From the NCBI RefSeq assembly GCF_019396345.1, contig NZ_JAHKRM010000048.1, forward strand, positions 19,632 to 83,631: a stretch of DNA of 64,000 bases, in the 5' to 3' direction. Below, piece by piece: positions 53,096 to 61,948 of the stretch (its first letter is position 1; each line of letters starts with the position of its first letter). The position numbers were made by a program, and so were the translations under genes. This DNA comes from Nonomuraea guangzhouensis. Lineage in GTDB: Bacteria > Actinomycetota > Actinomycetes > Streptosporangiales > Streptosporangiaceae. The notes beneath the pieces were generated by a model. It was not told where the DNA came from. It searched no databases and worked only from the letters and a program-made list of their open reading frames with translations.

Positions 53096-53598
53096 CGATC
53101 CCGATGACCAAGGTCGCGCGGCAGGCGAAGATCACCGAGCTGCTGCAGCGGCAGGCCGTACGCTCCCAGCCGGACCTGGCCAAACTGCTCGCCGAGAGCG
53201 GCGTGGAGGTCACCCAGGCCACGCTCTCCCGCGATCTGGACGAACTCGGCGCGCTCAAGCTGCGCGCCGAGGACGGCTCGCTGGTGTACGCGCTGCCCGG
53301 CGAGGGCGGCGGCCGGATCCGGGTGGCCAGGCTGGGCACCGGAGAGTCCCCGGCCGCCCGGCTGCACCGGATCGCCGAGGAACTGCTGGTCTCCGCCGAG
53401 GCCTCGGCCAACCTGGTCATCGTCAGAACCCCGCCGGGCGCCGCCCAGTTCATGGCCTCCGCCATCGACCACGCCGACTGGGAGTCCATCCTCGGCACGG
53501 TCGCGGGAGACGACACGATCCTCGTCATCAGCCGCGATCCCCAGGGCGGGCACCACGTGGCCGAGGCGCTGCTGAGAGTCGCGGCCCGACGCGCTTAG
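53092..53598 (+). CDS. argR: Arginine repressor ArgR
   Basis: 168 residues. A winged-helix N-terminal domain (RQAKITELLQRQAVRSQPDL, TQATLSRDLDELGALKLR) is followed by the hexamerisation and arginine-binding domain (PPGAAQFMASAIDHADWESILGTVAGDDTILV pattern: GAAQ, then GTVAGDDTILVI). It represses arginine genes when arginine is abundant. ATG 53092 overlaps the argF stop, so the repressor is made from the operon it probably controls through the dyad before argC. Confidence 0.95.
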   Translation: MTIPMTKVARQAKITELLQRQAVRSQPDLAKLLAESGVEVTQATLSRDLDELGALKLRAEDGSLVYALPGEGGGRIRVARLGTGESPAARLHRIAEELLVSAEASANLVIVRTPPGAAQFMASAIDHADWESILGTVAGDDTILVISRDPQGGHHVAEALLRVAARRA

Positions 53599-53626
53599 CC
53601 CGTTCCTGAAGAAGTTGGAGAAACAC

Positions 53627-54826
53627 ATGACACAGAGAGTGGTACTCGCGTTCTCCGGAGGTCTCGACACCTCCGTGGCCATTCCGTTCCTGGCCGAGAA
53701 GATGGACGCCGAGGTCATCGCCGTCGCCGTGGACCTGGGACAAGGCGGCGAGGACATGGAGGTGATCCAGAAGAGGGCGATGGACTGCGGCGCGGTCGAA
53801 TCCGTCGTGGTGGACGCCAAGGAGGAGTTCGCGGCCGACTTCTGCGTGCCCGCGCTGCAGGCCAACGCCCTCTACATGGACCGCTATCCGCTCCTGTCGT
53901 CGCTGTCGCGGCCGCTCATCGTCAAGCACCTGGTGACCGCGGCCAAGCAGTTCGGCGGCACGATCGTCTCCCACGGCTGCACCGGCAAGGGCAACGACCA
54001 GGTACGGTTCGAGGCCGGCCTGGCCGCGCTCGCGCCCGACCTGAAGGTCGTCGCCCCGGCCCGCGACTTCGCCTGGACCCGCGACAAGGCGATCGAGTTC
54101 GCCGAGCAGAAGGGCCTGCCGATCGAGACCTCCAAGAAGAACCCGTTCTCCATCGACCAGAACCTGTGGGGCAGGGCCGTCGAGACCGGCTTCCTGGAGG
54201 ACATCTGGAACGGCCCCACCGAGAACGTCTACGCCTACACCGCCGACCCGGCCGTCGCCCGCGACGCCGACGAGGTCGTCATCACCTTCGAGCAGGGCGT
54301 CCCGGTCAAGCTCGACGGGCGGTCGCTGACGCCGTACCAGGTGATCGACGAGCTGAACACCCGCGCCGGCGCGCAGGGCGTCGGCCGGATCGACATGGTC
54401 GAGGACCGGCTCGTCGGCATCAAGTCACGCGAGGTGTACGAGGCGCCCGGCGCGATCGCGCTGATCACCGCGCACATGGAGCTGGAGAACGTCACCGTCG
54501 AACGTGACCTGGCCCGCTTCAAGCGCGGCGTCGACCAGCGGTGGAGCGAGCTCGTCTACGACGGCCTGTGGTTCTCGCCGCTCAAGACCGCCCTGGACGC
54601 GCTCATCGCCGAGGCCCAGAGGCACGTCAGCGGCGACATCCGGATGACCCTGCACGGCGGCAAGGCGACCGTCACCGGCCGCCGCTCGGAGCAGTCGCTG
54701 TACGACTTCTCGCTGGCCACCTACGACACCGGCGACACTTTCGACCAGTCGCTGGCCAAGGGCTTCGTCCAGCTCTTCAGCCTGCCCTCCAAGATCGCCG
54801 CCGCGCGAGACGCGAAGCAGGGCTGA
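53627..54826 (+). CDS. argG: Argininosuccinate synthase
   Basis: 399 residues; joins citrulline and aspartate with ATP. The N-terminal PP-loop is VVLAFSGGLDTSVAI (residues 5-19). ALYMDRYPLLSSLSRPLI, SHGCTGKGNDQVRFE and KNPFSIDQNLWGR are family motifs. ATG 53627 has TTGGAG six bases upstream. It lies 28 bases after argR, a slightly larger gap than elsewhere in the operon. Confidence 0.96.
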   Translation: MTQRVVLAFSGGLDTSVAIPFLAEKMDAEVIAVAVDLGQGGEDMEVIQKRAMDCGAVESVVVDAKEEFAADFCVPALQANALYMDRYPLLSSLSRPLIVKHLVTAAKQFGGTIVSHGCTGKGNDQVRFEAGLAALAPDLKVVAPARDFAWTRDKAIEFAEQKGLPIETSKKNPFSIDQNLWGRAVETGFLEDIWNGPTENVYAYTADPAVARDADEVVITFEQGVPVKLDGRSLTPYQVIDELNTRAGAQGVGRIDMVEDRLVGIKSREVYEAPGAIALITAHMELENVTVERDLARFKRGVDQRWSELVYDGLWFSPLKTALDALIAEAQRHVSGDIRMTLHGGKATVTGRRSEQSLYDFSLATYDTGDTFDQSLAKGFVQLFSLPSKIAAARDAKQG

Positions 54827-54864
54827 TGTGCACTATGGTCGCGGGGGACGATAAGGAGATGACG

Positions 54865-56280
54865 GTGAGTGATGGCAAGCCGATGCGGCTGTGGGGCGGG
54901 CGCTTCGAAGGCGGTCCCGCTGACGCGCTGACCCGGCTGTCGGTGAGCGTGCACTTCGACTGGCGGCTCGTGCCGTACGACCTGGCGGCGTCCAGGGCGC
55001 ACGCCCGGGTGCTGCACAAGGCGGGGTTGCTGAGCGACGACGAGCTCGATCGGATGATCGGCGCGATCGACGACCTGGAGCACGCCTGCAAGGCGGGCGA
55101 GTTCCGGCCGACGGTCGCCGACGAGGACGTGCACACCGCGCTCGAACGCGGCCTGCTGGAGCGGCTCGGCTCGCTCGGCGGCAAGCTGCGCGCCGGCCGG
55201 AGCCGCAACGACCAGATCGCCACCGACCTGCGCCTCTACCTTCGTGATCATGCCCGCACGATCGTCTCCCGGCTGGTCGAGCTGGAGACGGCGCTGATGG
55301 CCCAGGCCGAGCAGCACGCCGACACGGCGGCGCCCGGCATGACCCATCTGCAGCACGCGCAGCCGGTCTCGTTCGGTCACCAGTTGCTCGCGCACGTGCA
55401 CGCCTTCGCCCGCGACATCGACCGGCTCACCGACTGGGACCGGCGGGCGGGCGTCTCGCCGCTCGGCGCCGGCGCGCTCGCGGGCTCGTCGCTGCCGCTC
55501 GACCCGCAGGCCGTGGCCGCCGAGCTGGGCTTCTCCTCCGCGGCGCCCAACTCCATGGACGCGGTGGCCGACCGTGACTTCGCGGCGGAGTTCCTGTTCG
55601 ACGCGGCCCTGATCGGCGTGCACCTGTCGCGGCTCGGCGAGGAGATCGTGCTCTGGGCCTCGCAGGAGTTCCGCTGGATCGAGATGGACGACGCCTACTC
55701 CACCGGCTCGTCGATCATGCCGCAGAAGAAGAACCCCGACGTCGCCGAGCTCGCGCGCGGCAAGTCGGGGCGGCTCATCGGCAACCTCATGGCGATGCTC
55801 ACGACGCTCAAGGGCCTGCCACTCACCTACAACCGCGACCTGCAGGAGGACAAGGAGCCGGTGTTCGACTCGGTCGACACGCTGCTGCTCGTCCTGCCCG
55901 CGATGGCCGGCCTGGTCGCCACCATGCGGGTCAACACCGCGCGCATGGAGGCGTCGGCTCCCGAAGGCTTCGCGCTCGCCACCGACCTCGCCGAGCTGCT
56001 CGTCCGCCGCGGCGTGCCGTTCCGCGACGCGCACGAGGCGGTCGGCCACCTGGTGGTCTGGTGCCAGGTCCACGACAAGGACCTGGGCGAGCTGACCGAC
56101 GACGAGATGGCCAAGGTGTCACCGCATCTGACGCCCGACGTCCGCGACGTGCTGAGCGTGCCCGGCGCCCTCGCCGCCCGCAAGTCCCACGGCGGCACCG
56201 CGCCCGACCGGGTCCGCGACCAGCTCGTCGCGCTGCGCGAAGCGGTCGACGCCCAGGCGGCGTGGGCCGCGGGCGCCTAG
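54865..56280 (+). CDS. argH: Argininosuccinate lyase
   Basis: 471 residues of the fumarase/aspartase superfamily; it releases arginine and fumarate. LWGGRFEGGPADAL starts the fold, ADEDVHTALERGL and LRAGRSRNDQIATDLRLYL follow, and the flexible catalytic loop is GSSIMPQKKNPDVAELARGK (near 281-300). GTG 54865 is preferred because AAGGAG lies seven bases before it. In-frame ATG 54859 and ATG 54826 (overlapping the argG stop) are alternatives. It is the last gene of the arginine operon. Confidence 0.95.
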   Translation: MSDGKPMRLWGGRFEGGPADALTRLSVSVHFDWRLVPYDLAASRAHARVLHKAGLLSDDELDRMIGAIDDLEHACKAGEFRPTVADEDVHTALERGLLERLGSLGGKLRAGRSRNDQIATDLRLYLRDHARTIVSRLVELETALMAQAEQHADTAAPGMTHLQHAQPVSFGHQLLAHVHAFARDIDRLTDWDRRAGVSPLGAGALAGSSLPLDPQAVAAELGFSSAAPNSMDAVADRDFAAEFLFDAALIGVHLSRLGEEIVLWASQEFRWIEMDDAYSTGSSIMPQKKNPDVAELARGKSGRLIGNLMAMLTTLKGLPLTYNRDLQEDKEPVFDSVDTLLLVLPAMAGLVATMRVNTARMEASAPEGFALATDLAELLVRRGVPFRDAHEAVGHLVVWCQVHDKDLGELTDDEMAKVSPHLTPDVRDVLSVPGALAARKSHGGTAPDRVRDQLVALREAVDAQAAWAAGA

Positions 56281-56288
56281 ACTCCGGC

Positions 56289-57209
56289 ATGTCCTCCGGG
56301 ATCCTGTGCTCGGCGCCACTGCCGCGGCGCTTCTTCGACCGGCCGTCGCACGAGGTCGCGCCCGACCTGCTCGGGCGCGTGCTCGTGCACGGTCCGGTCG
56401 CGGTCCGGCTCACCGAGGTCGAGGCGTACGGCGGGCCCGGCGAGGATCCGGCGGCCCACACCTACCGGGGACGGACCGCCAGGAACGCGGTCATGTTCGG
56501 GCCACCCGGCCACCTGTACGTGTACTTCACCTATGGCATGCACTTCTGCGCGAACCTGGTCTGCCTGCCCGAGGACTTCGGGTCGGCGGTGCTGCTGCGG
56601 GCCGGTGAGGTGGTGGCACGGGCCGACCTGGCCCGGTGGCGCCGCTCGGGCGGTGGCTCGGGCGGTGGCTCGGGCGGTGGCTCGGGCGGCGGTGGCCCGG
56701 ACGGAGGCGGTTCGGACGGCGCCGGGCCGGGTGGCGGAGGCTTGGGTGCTCCTCGGCGTAAGCCGATCGCGGACCGCGACCTCGCTCGCGGGCCCGCCCG
56801 GCTGGCGGTCGCGCTCGGGCTGGCGCGCGAGCACAACGGGCTCGACGCTGTCTGGGAAGGCTCGCCGGTCGGGCTGCCCCGCTTCCCCGGCCCGAGCCCA
56901 GCCCCGCACAGCGACCGGCTCGACCACGCGACTGGGCCCGAGGGTCACCCCGGCCACGCGCTTACCGGACCGCCGGAACACGCGGCCTGGCTCACGGGTC
57001 TCCCCAAGGGGACCGCGGCCGTGCTCGAAGGGTGGCCGCCCGAGGCGGACGCGATCAGGTCGGGGCCGCGTACCGGGATCTCGACCGCCAAGGACACTCC
57101 CTGGCGGTTCTGGATCGACGACGACCCGACCGTCTCGCCGTACCGGCTTCACACCCCGCGCCGCCGCAACGCCGCGGCCACCTCGGTCGGGGAGGTCCCC
57201 AGCTCGTGA
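56289..57209 (+). CDS. 3-methyladenine DNA glycosylase (MPG/AAG type) with Gly-Ser-rich insert
   Basis: 306 residues, longer than the usual 200 or so. LPRRFFDRPSHEVAPDLLGR, VRLTEVEAYGGPGEDPAAHT with the catalytic Glu, YVYFTYGMHFCANLVC, and VLLRAGEV are the AAG core. Residues about 119-155 are an insert of (GGGS)n type, coded by four 12-bp tandem repeats at 56645-56692. A second, His/Pro-rich insert lies near 200-225. RTGISTAKDTPWRFW closes the domain. ATG 56289 is nine bases after argH. The 3' end overlaps the convergent gene by 61 bp. Confidence 0.88.
   Translation: MSSGILCSAPLPRRFFDRPSHEVAPDLLGRVLVHGPVAVRLTEVEAYGGPGEDPAAHTYRGRTARNAVMFGPPGHLYVYFTYGMHFCANLVCLPEDFGSAVLLRAGEVVARADLARWRRSGGGSGGGSGGGSGGGGPDGGGSDGAGPGGGGLGAPRRKPIADRDLARGPARLAVALGLAREHNGLDAVWEGSPVGLPRFPGPSPAPHSDRLDHATGPEGHPGHALTGPPEHAAWLTGLPKGTAAVLEGWPPEADAIRSGPRTGISTAKDTPWRFWIDDDPTVSPYRLHTPRRRNAAATSVGEVPSS
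56645..56692 (+). repeat. Four 12-bp tandem repeats coding a GGGS linker
   Basis: CTCGGGCGGTGG is repeated three times exactly (56645-56680) and once with one change (56681-56692), in frame within the glycosylase gene. Confidence 0.9.
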
Positions 57210-57550
57210 GCGCTGAAGATGTGCAGGTAGTCACCGGTGTCGATCTCCAGCATCTCACTGCGCAACCCATATCTCCTGCGCACGTCCACCTTGATGTCCT
57301 CGATCGCCTCCCACGGCACGTGCCGCCGGCCCGCGAAGCCGTGCACCACGGTGATGCCGCTCTCGTCGGCCGCCAGCCGTACCGGGACCAGCACGTCACG
57401 CAGCCCCATGGCACCCACCAGCACGGCCGCCGGAATGGCCAGGATCACCCCCCGCACGTCATCCTGGAAGTACCAGAACAGGGCGAGTCCGGCACACGCC
57501 ACAGCCCCTAGGATCTTGAAAACAGCCAGCTCGCGACGGACCTTCCACAT
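57149..57550 (-). CDS. PH-domain membrane protein
   Basis: 133 residues. Two hydrophobic N-terminal helices (KILGAVACAGLALFWYF, GVILAIPAAVLVGAMGL) precede a bacterial PH-like domain (DESGITVVHGFAGRRHVPWE, IEDIKVDVRRRYGLRSEMLE). Proteins of this kind are common in actinobacteria, with no assigned function. ATG 57550 begins where similarity starts; the frame remains open upstream as a shadow of tyrS. Its last 61 bases lie antisense to the end of the DNA glycosylase gene. Confidence 0.78.
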   Translation of the reverse strand: MWKVRRELAVFKILGAVACAGLALFWYFQDDVRGVILAIPAAVLVGAMGLRDVLVPVRLAADESGITVVHGFAGRRHVPWEAIEDIKVDVRRRYGLRSEMLEIDTGDYLHIFSAHELGTSPTEVAAALRRRGV

Positions 57551-57634
57551 GGCGACAGAGAGTATCCAAGTGGCGAACATCCGGCGCGATCCGGCACTCT
57601 GTAACCACTCGACGTCTCCTGGAAAGCCAGCACC

Positions 57635-58900
57635 GTGACCGACATTCTCGATGAGCTCGAATGGCGCGACGTCCTCGCGCAGACCACCGACATCGACGCC
57701 CTGCGCGGGGCGCTGTCGAAGGGTCCGATCACGGTCTATGCGGGCTTCGACCCGACCGCGCCGTCCCTGCACATGGGCAACCTGGCCACGCTGCTGATCC
57801 TGACCCGCTTCCAGCGGGCCGGCCACAAGCCGATCGGCCTGGTCGGCGGCGCCACCGGCCTGATCGGCGACCCCAGCGGGCGCAGCACCGAACGCGTCCT
57901 CAACACCACCGAGGTCGTCGAGGAGTGGGTCTCCCGGATCCGGGTGCAGGTGGAGAAGTTCCTGACCTTCGACGAGGGCCCCGTTTCGGCCGAACTGGTC
58001 AGCAACCTCGACTGGACCGCCGAGATGTCGGCCATCGACTTCATGCGCGACATCGGCAAGCATTTCCCCGTCAACCGGATGCTCGCCCGCGAGTCGGTAG
58101 CGGCCCGGCTCGGCGGTGACGGGCTCAGCTACACCGAGTTCAGCTACCAGATCCTGCAGGCCAACGACTACCTGGAGCTCTACCGGCGCCACGGCTGCAC
58201 GCTCCAGATCGGCGGCAGCGACCAGTGGGGCAACATCACGGCCGGCGTCGACCTGATCAGGCGCGTCGAGGGCGGCCACGTGCACGCCCTCACTGGCAAG
58301 CTGATCACCAAGGCCGACGGCACCAAGTTCGGCAAGACCGCGGGCGGGTCGATCTGGCTCGACGGGGCACTGACCTCTCCCTACGCCTTCTACCAGTACT
58401 TCCTCAACGCCGACGACCGCGACGTGGTGCGCTTCCTGAAGGTGTTCACCTTCCGCGAGCGCGAGGAGATCGAGGCGCTGGAGAAGGCGGTCGCCGATCG
58501 CCCGTTCGCCCGCGAGGCGCAGCGGACGCTGGCGGAGGACCTGACCACGCTCGTGCACGGCGCGGACGAGCTCGCGGCGGTCGTGGCGGCGTCCAAGGCG
58601 CTGTTCGGCCAGGGGTCCCTCGAGGAGTTGCCCGGGGCGACGCTTGCGGCGGCGCTGGCCGAGGTGCCGAAGGCGACGGTTCCGGCTCTCGGGGCGCCGT
58701 TCGTGGACCTGCTGGCGGACAGCGGCCTGGTGGAGTCGAAGTCGGCGGCCAGGCGGGCGGTCAAGGAGGGTGGCGCCTACCTGAACAACGTCAAGATCAC
58801 TGACGAGTCGTACGTACCGGAGGCATCGGACCTGCTCCACGGGCGGTTCATGGTGCTGCGGCGCGGCAAGAAGTCGGTCGGCGGCGTCGAGGTCGGCTGA
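57635..58900 (+). CDS. tyrS: Tyrosine--tRNA ligase
   Basis: A class I synthetase of 421 residues. YAGFDPTAPSLHMGNL holds the HIGH-type motif HMGN (near 46-49), YQILQANDYLELYRRHGC and QIGGSDQWGNITAG bind tyrosine, and KADGTKFGKTAGGSIWLD carries KFGKT, the KMSKS equivalent, near 231. A C-terminal S4-like RNA-binding domain (KSAARRAVKEGGAYLNN) follows. GTG 57635 has GGAAAG upstream. A terminator follows at 58920. Confidence 0.96.
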   Translation: MTDILDELEWRDVLAQTTDIDALRGALSKGPITVYAGFDPTAPSLHMGNLATLLILTRFQRAGHKPIGLVGGATGLIGDPSGRSTERVLNTTEVVEEWVSRIRVQVEKFLTFDEGPVSAELVSNLDWTAEMSAIDFMRDIGKHFPVNRMLARESVAARLGGDGLSYTEFSYQILQANDYLELYRRHGCTLQIGGSDQWGNITAGVDLIRRVEGGHVHALTGKLITKADGTKFGKTAGGSIWLDGALTSPYAFYQYFLNADDRDVVRFLKVFTFREREEIEALEKAVADRPFAREAQRTLAEDLTTLVHGADELAAVVAASKALFGQGSLEELPGATLAAALAEVPKATVPALGAPFVDLLADSGLVESKSAARRAVKEGGAYLNNVKITDESYVPEASDLLHGRFMVLRRGKKSVGGVEVG

Positions 58901-58919
58901 CCCGTCTTACCCCGAGTGC

Positions 58920-58951
58920 AGCGGGCCTTTCCCGGAGGGGGAAGGCCCGCT
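58920..58951. terminator. Hairpin terminator between tyrS and the convergent membrane glycosyltransferase gene
   Basis: AGCGGGCCTT (58920-58929) pairs with AAGGCCCGCT (58942-58951), 10 bp perfect, extended by TCCC/GGGG. It reaches the stop codon of the convergent gene, so it can act on both strands. Confidence 0.78.
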
Positions 58952-60393
58952 TACTTGCGGGTGAACAGGGCGACAGTGAGGCCGGGCGTATCCGCCGAGT
59001 GCCAGGACCCGGCCTGCTCGTACCCCGCCTCCTGAACCGCCTTCACCCGTGGCAGCTTCTGCCCCGCGGACTTGACGCCGCGCCACACGACCCAGACCCG
59101 CTCCCAATCGGCCAGCGCGGCGGCGACGTCATCGCGCTCCGGAAAGCCGAACCCGTCCGCCTCCGGGTCGGGCCCCAGCCGCAGCACGTCGGCCGGCATG
59201 GCCCCGTCGTCGTAGTAGTCGAACCCCGCCCGCACCGAGCTCTGCCCGAACACGATCGCGTCCTGCGACTGGGCGTCCACCTTCCGCACCGCCCACGGAA
59301 AGTCCTCGAACCGCCCGTTGGCCTCCCGAATCTCCACACGCTGCGGAAAGCCCACCACCACGGTGACCACCACCAGTCCGCAGCAGGCCACCACCGTCGC
59401 CCGCGGAACACTCGCCACCGCGATCCCCGCCAGCAGCGCCAGAGCGGGCGCGGCGACGAACAGGTACCGATCCACATAGACCGGTGTCACCAGGTGCGAC
59501 ACGGTCAGCAGGAGGAGGGGCGGCAGCACCAGCCAGCCCAGCAGCGTCCCCGCCCACGCCCGGTTGCGGAGCAGCACCACCCCGGCCAGCGCCACCACGA
59601 ACAGCAGCACCCCCACCTCGGTGCCCCCCGCCACCATCTTCGGGAACTTCAGCAGCACCTCCGCCCCCCGCTGCGGGATCCAGCTGATCGCGTGCCGCTC
59701 GCCGTACCCGATCAGACCGAGAACGAGCGCGGGCAGGCACCCGGCGGCGATCGCCGGCAACCACCTCAGAAGCACGGTACGGCGGGGCAGCAGCGCGACG
59801 GCGGCGACCAACTGGGCGGGCAGCACGAGCACCGCGAACAGATGCGTGCAGCACACCAGCCCCACCGCCGCCCCATAGAGCACCCAGGGAGCGCGTTCCG
59901 TCTCCTGCGCGCGGGTGGCACGGTGGAGAGCCCAGAACGAGAAGACCACCGCGGCGGCCGCGGGCGCGTACGAGCGGGCGAAAGCACCGTAGTACGACAC
60001 CGACGGCAGAGCCGCGAACAGCGCGCCGGCCGTCACCCCCGCCCACGTGCCGTGCAGCCGCCGCCCCAGGTCCACCAGGAACCACGCGGCGACCCCGATC
60101 GCCAGCGCCGACGGCAGCCGCAGCCACAGCTCCCCCGTCCCGCCGTTCACCCAGAGCTGCATGAACAGGTAGTACGGCAGGAAATGACCATCGATGTGCC
60201 GGGCCAGCTCCCACAGCCCCGGCAACGACCGGGACGCGGCGCTGATCGTGGCCAGCTCGTCACCGTTCAGCGAGGCGGAGCCCGAGCCGGTGAACGCCAC
60301 GATTCCGGCGATTCCGGCCATCCACCACGGGCTTGACCTGCGCTGACGTAGGGCCGGCCGGACTGGAGGGGCGAGGGTGGAGGCGGTGGTCAC
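58951..60393 (-). CDS. ArnT/PMT-like membrane glycosyltransferase
   Basis: 480 residues with about 11 membrane helices. In the first loop, SASLNGDELATISAASRSLP has the acidic residue typical of GT-C enzymes (as in the ArnT, PMT and GT83 families), followed by HIDGHFLPYYLFMQLWV and GAFARSYAPAAAAVVFSFW. A soluble C-terminal domain follows. It likely transfers a sugar from a lipid-linked donor outside the membrane; acceptor unknown. Start GTG 60393 has TATCCT about seven bases upstream but no ribosome-binding site, suggesting a leaderless message. ATG 60426 is another candidate. Confidence 0.82.
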   Translation of the reverse strand: MTTASTLAPPVRPALRQRRSSPWWMAGIAGIVAFTGSGSASLNGDELATISAASRSLPGLWELARHIDGHFLPYYLFMQLWVNGGTGELWLRLPSALAIGVAAWFLVDLGRRLHGTWAGVTAGALFAALPSVSYYGAFARSYAPAAAAVVFSFWALHRATRAQETERAPWVLYGAAVGLVCCTHLFAVLVLPAQLVAAVALLPRRTVLLRWLPAIAAGCLPALVLGLIGYGERHAISWIPQRGAEVLLKFPKMVAGGTEVGVLLFVVALAGVVLLRNRAWAGTLLGWLVLPPLLLLTVSHLVTPVYVDRYLFVAAPALALLAGIAVASVPRATVVACCGLVVVTVVVGFPQRVEIREANGRFEDFPWAVRKVDAQSQDAIVFGQSSVRAGFDYYDDGAMPADVLRLGPDPEADGFGFPERDDVAAALADWERVWVVWRGVKSAGQKLPRVKAVQEAGYEQAGSWHSADTPGLTVALFTRK

Positions 60394-60424
60394 CGGGGCA
60401 GGATACGCGCATAGGCTCGGATTC

Positions 60425-61012
60425 ATGCCTGAAGTGATCGTTTTCGACCTGTACGGGGTCATCGCCCGTGTTCAGACGCGTGAGGCCAAGCAGGGCCTCG
60501 TCGACCTCTCCGGGGTCCCGGGGGAGAGGTTCTGGGAGGCGTACTGGGCGTGCCGGCCCGAGTATGACGCCGGCCAGGACGCCAAGGCGTACTGGGCCGC
60601 GGTCGCCGGACGGCTGGACACACGGTTCGCCGACGTGAGCGCGCTGATGGCGGCCGACCTGGAGAGCTGGTGCCACGTGGACGCCGAGATGGTCGCCGTG
60701 GTGCACGAACTGGCCGACCGGGGACGGACGCTGGGGCTGCTGTCGAACATCGTGCCCGACCTGGTGCCGGTGTGGGAGGCACGGCATGGTGACTGGCTGG
60801 GGCGGTTCGCGTCGCTGACGTACTCGTGCCAGATCGGGGTCGCGAAGCCGGACCGGCGCGCTTACGAGATCTGCGCGCAGCGGCTGGGAGTGGAGCCGGG
60901 GGAGGTGCTGTTCTTCGACGACAACGAGGTCAATGTGGTCGCGGCGAGGGAGGCCGGGATGGCGGCGGAGCTGTTCACCTCTCCGGCCCAGGTACGCGCG
61001 CTCACGCTCTGA
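60425..61012 (+). CDS. HAD-family hydrolase
   Basis: 195 residues. VIVFDLYGVIARV is HAD motif I with nucleophile Asp (the second Asp is replaced by Tyr), LGLLSNI is motif II, VAKPDRRAYEI motif III, and VLFFDDNEVNVVAAREAGM motif IV. The overall form resembles the YihX/epoxide-hydrolase-N-terminal-like group. ATG 60425 starts only 32 bases from the divergent gene and no ribosome-binding site is seen; a TAGGCT box lies just upstream. The substrate is unknown. Confidence 0.87.
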   Translation: MPEVIVFDLYGVIARVQTREAKQGLVDLSGVPGERFWEAYWACRPEYDAGQDAKAYWAAVAGRLDTRFADVSALMAADLESWCHVDAEMVAVVHELADRGRTLGLLSNIVPDLVPVWEARHGDWLGRFASLTYSCQIGVAKPDRRAYEICAQRLGVEPGEVLFFDDNEVNVVAAREAGMAAELFTSPAQVRALTL

Positions 61013-61500
61013 GGACCCAGGTGCCCTGCCACTGGTCCGAGATCTCGGCGTGCACCTGGTGACAGTGCTCGCCCGCTGCCTGCGCAGCTGGGTGAGCTGC
61101 TCGCTCAGTACCTCACCCAGCACACCCACCACGCGGAGATCAACAGCTGCTCCTTCGCCGTCCTCGGGCGGTGGACGGCAGCCACTCGGTCGCCCTCGCC
61201 GGGCCGGGATGGACGGACACCCCGCCGGCATCGACAGGCACGCCCGCGCAGGTGGGCCTACCGCTCGACCCAGGGCGGTCGCGTGCGGTCGTACGAGCTG
61301 ACCGCTACACGCGCACAACGGTTGGGTGGCCAACTGGAGTCCAGCGGCGGCGCAGGAGGACCGGTCGGTCCGCGTCAGAGCGCCGGGCAGAGCGATCCGG
61401 TCACGGACCAGCAGCCGAGGTGCCGCCAGGTCGCCGGTGAGCTCGGATGAGCACCGCACTCAGAGAGCCACCCGGGCCCGTGGCGGGTCACCTCAGGGCT
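61013..61500 (+). other. Region without intact gene, possible decayed coding sequence
   Basis: About 490 bases. Fragments such as QLGELLAQYLTQHTHHAEIN and SCSFAVLGRWT read well in one frame, DLGVHLVTVLARCL and GSHSVALAGPGW in others. That pattern fits an old gene broken by several frameshifts. I recognise no family. No ribosome-binding site or intact frame is convincing. Confidence 0.4.
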
Positions 61501-61884
61501 TCACTGGCTGGTCGTACGTGTCGGCCGGGCGACGATGACCACCCGCCGCTCCGCGTCTCCTACCGGCCGGTCGTACGACAGTCCGTAGCGGGTGGCGAGC
61601 ACATCGAAGAAGTCACCCGACGGGTCCGGGTCGATCCGCTCCACCACGGCGCGGATCTCCAGGTATCGGTACGGCTTGTCGGGATCGTTGATGGAGACCG
61701 CCAGGTCACCATTTTCCACGACATTTAGGTACTTCTGGCGGTTTGTGGTGGTCGTGAAGCGCAGGTACTCGCCGTCCCACACCGTCCAGACGGGGTTCAC
61801 GTGTGGCTTCCCGCCAGGCCCGATGGTGGCCAGGTGCGCGAACAGCGGCCGGGTCAGCAGGTCCAGGTGGCTCTCAGGGATCAC
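61501..61884 (-). CDS. F420-type PPOX-fold oxidoreductase
   Basis: 127 residues. IPESHLDLLTRPLFAHLATI starts the split-barrel fold, VNPVWTVWDGEYLRFTTTTNRQKYLNV is typical of the F420-binding actinobacterial branch (pieces VNPVWTVWDGEYL, TTTTNRQKYLN), and RYLEIRAVVE follows. Such enzymes bind F420, FMN or haem breakdown products; the substrate is unknown. GTG 61884 is chosen because AGGAGA lies six bases upstream; ATG 61899 is an in-frame alternative. It is divergent from a MarR-family gene. Confidence 0.85.
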   Translation of the reverse strand: MIPESHLDLLTRPLFAHLATIGPGGKPHVNPVWTVWDGEYLRFTTTTNRQKYLNVVENGDLAVSINDPDKPYRYLEIRAVVERIDPDPSGDFFDVLATRYGLSYDRPVGDAERRVVIVARPTRTTSQ

Positions 61885-61920
61885 TTTCCGTCTCCTCATT
61901 CCTGTTGGTACGGCTCCGGC

Positions 61921-61948
61921 ACACTATCAAAGCTTTTATAACAGTCAA
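61921..61948 (-). promoter_or_regulatory. Promoter of the PPOX gene with palindromic spacer
   Basis: On the minus strand TTGACT and TAGTGT are 16 bases apart, close to the actinobacterial vegetative consensus. The spacer holds the palindromes AAAGCTTT (61929-61936) and TTATAA. The site lies in the 91-bp gap shared with the divergent MarR gene, a likely place for repressor binding. Confidence 0.6.
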
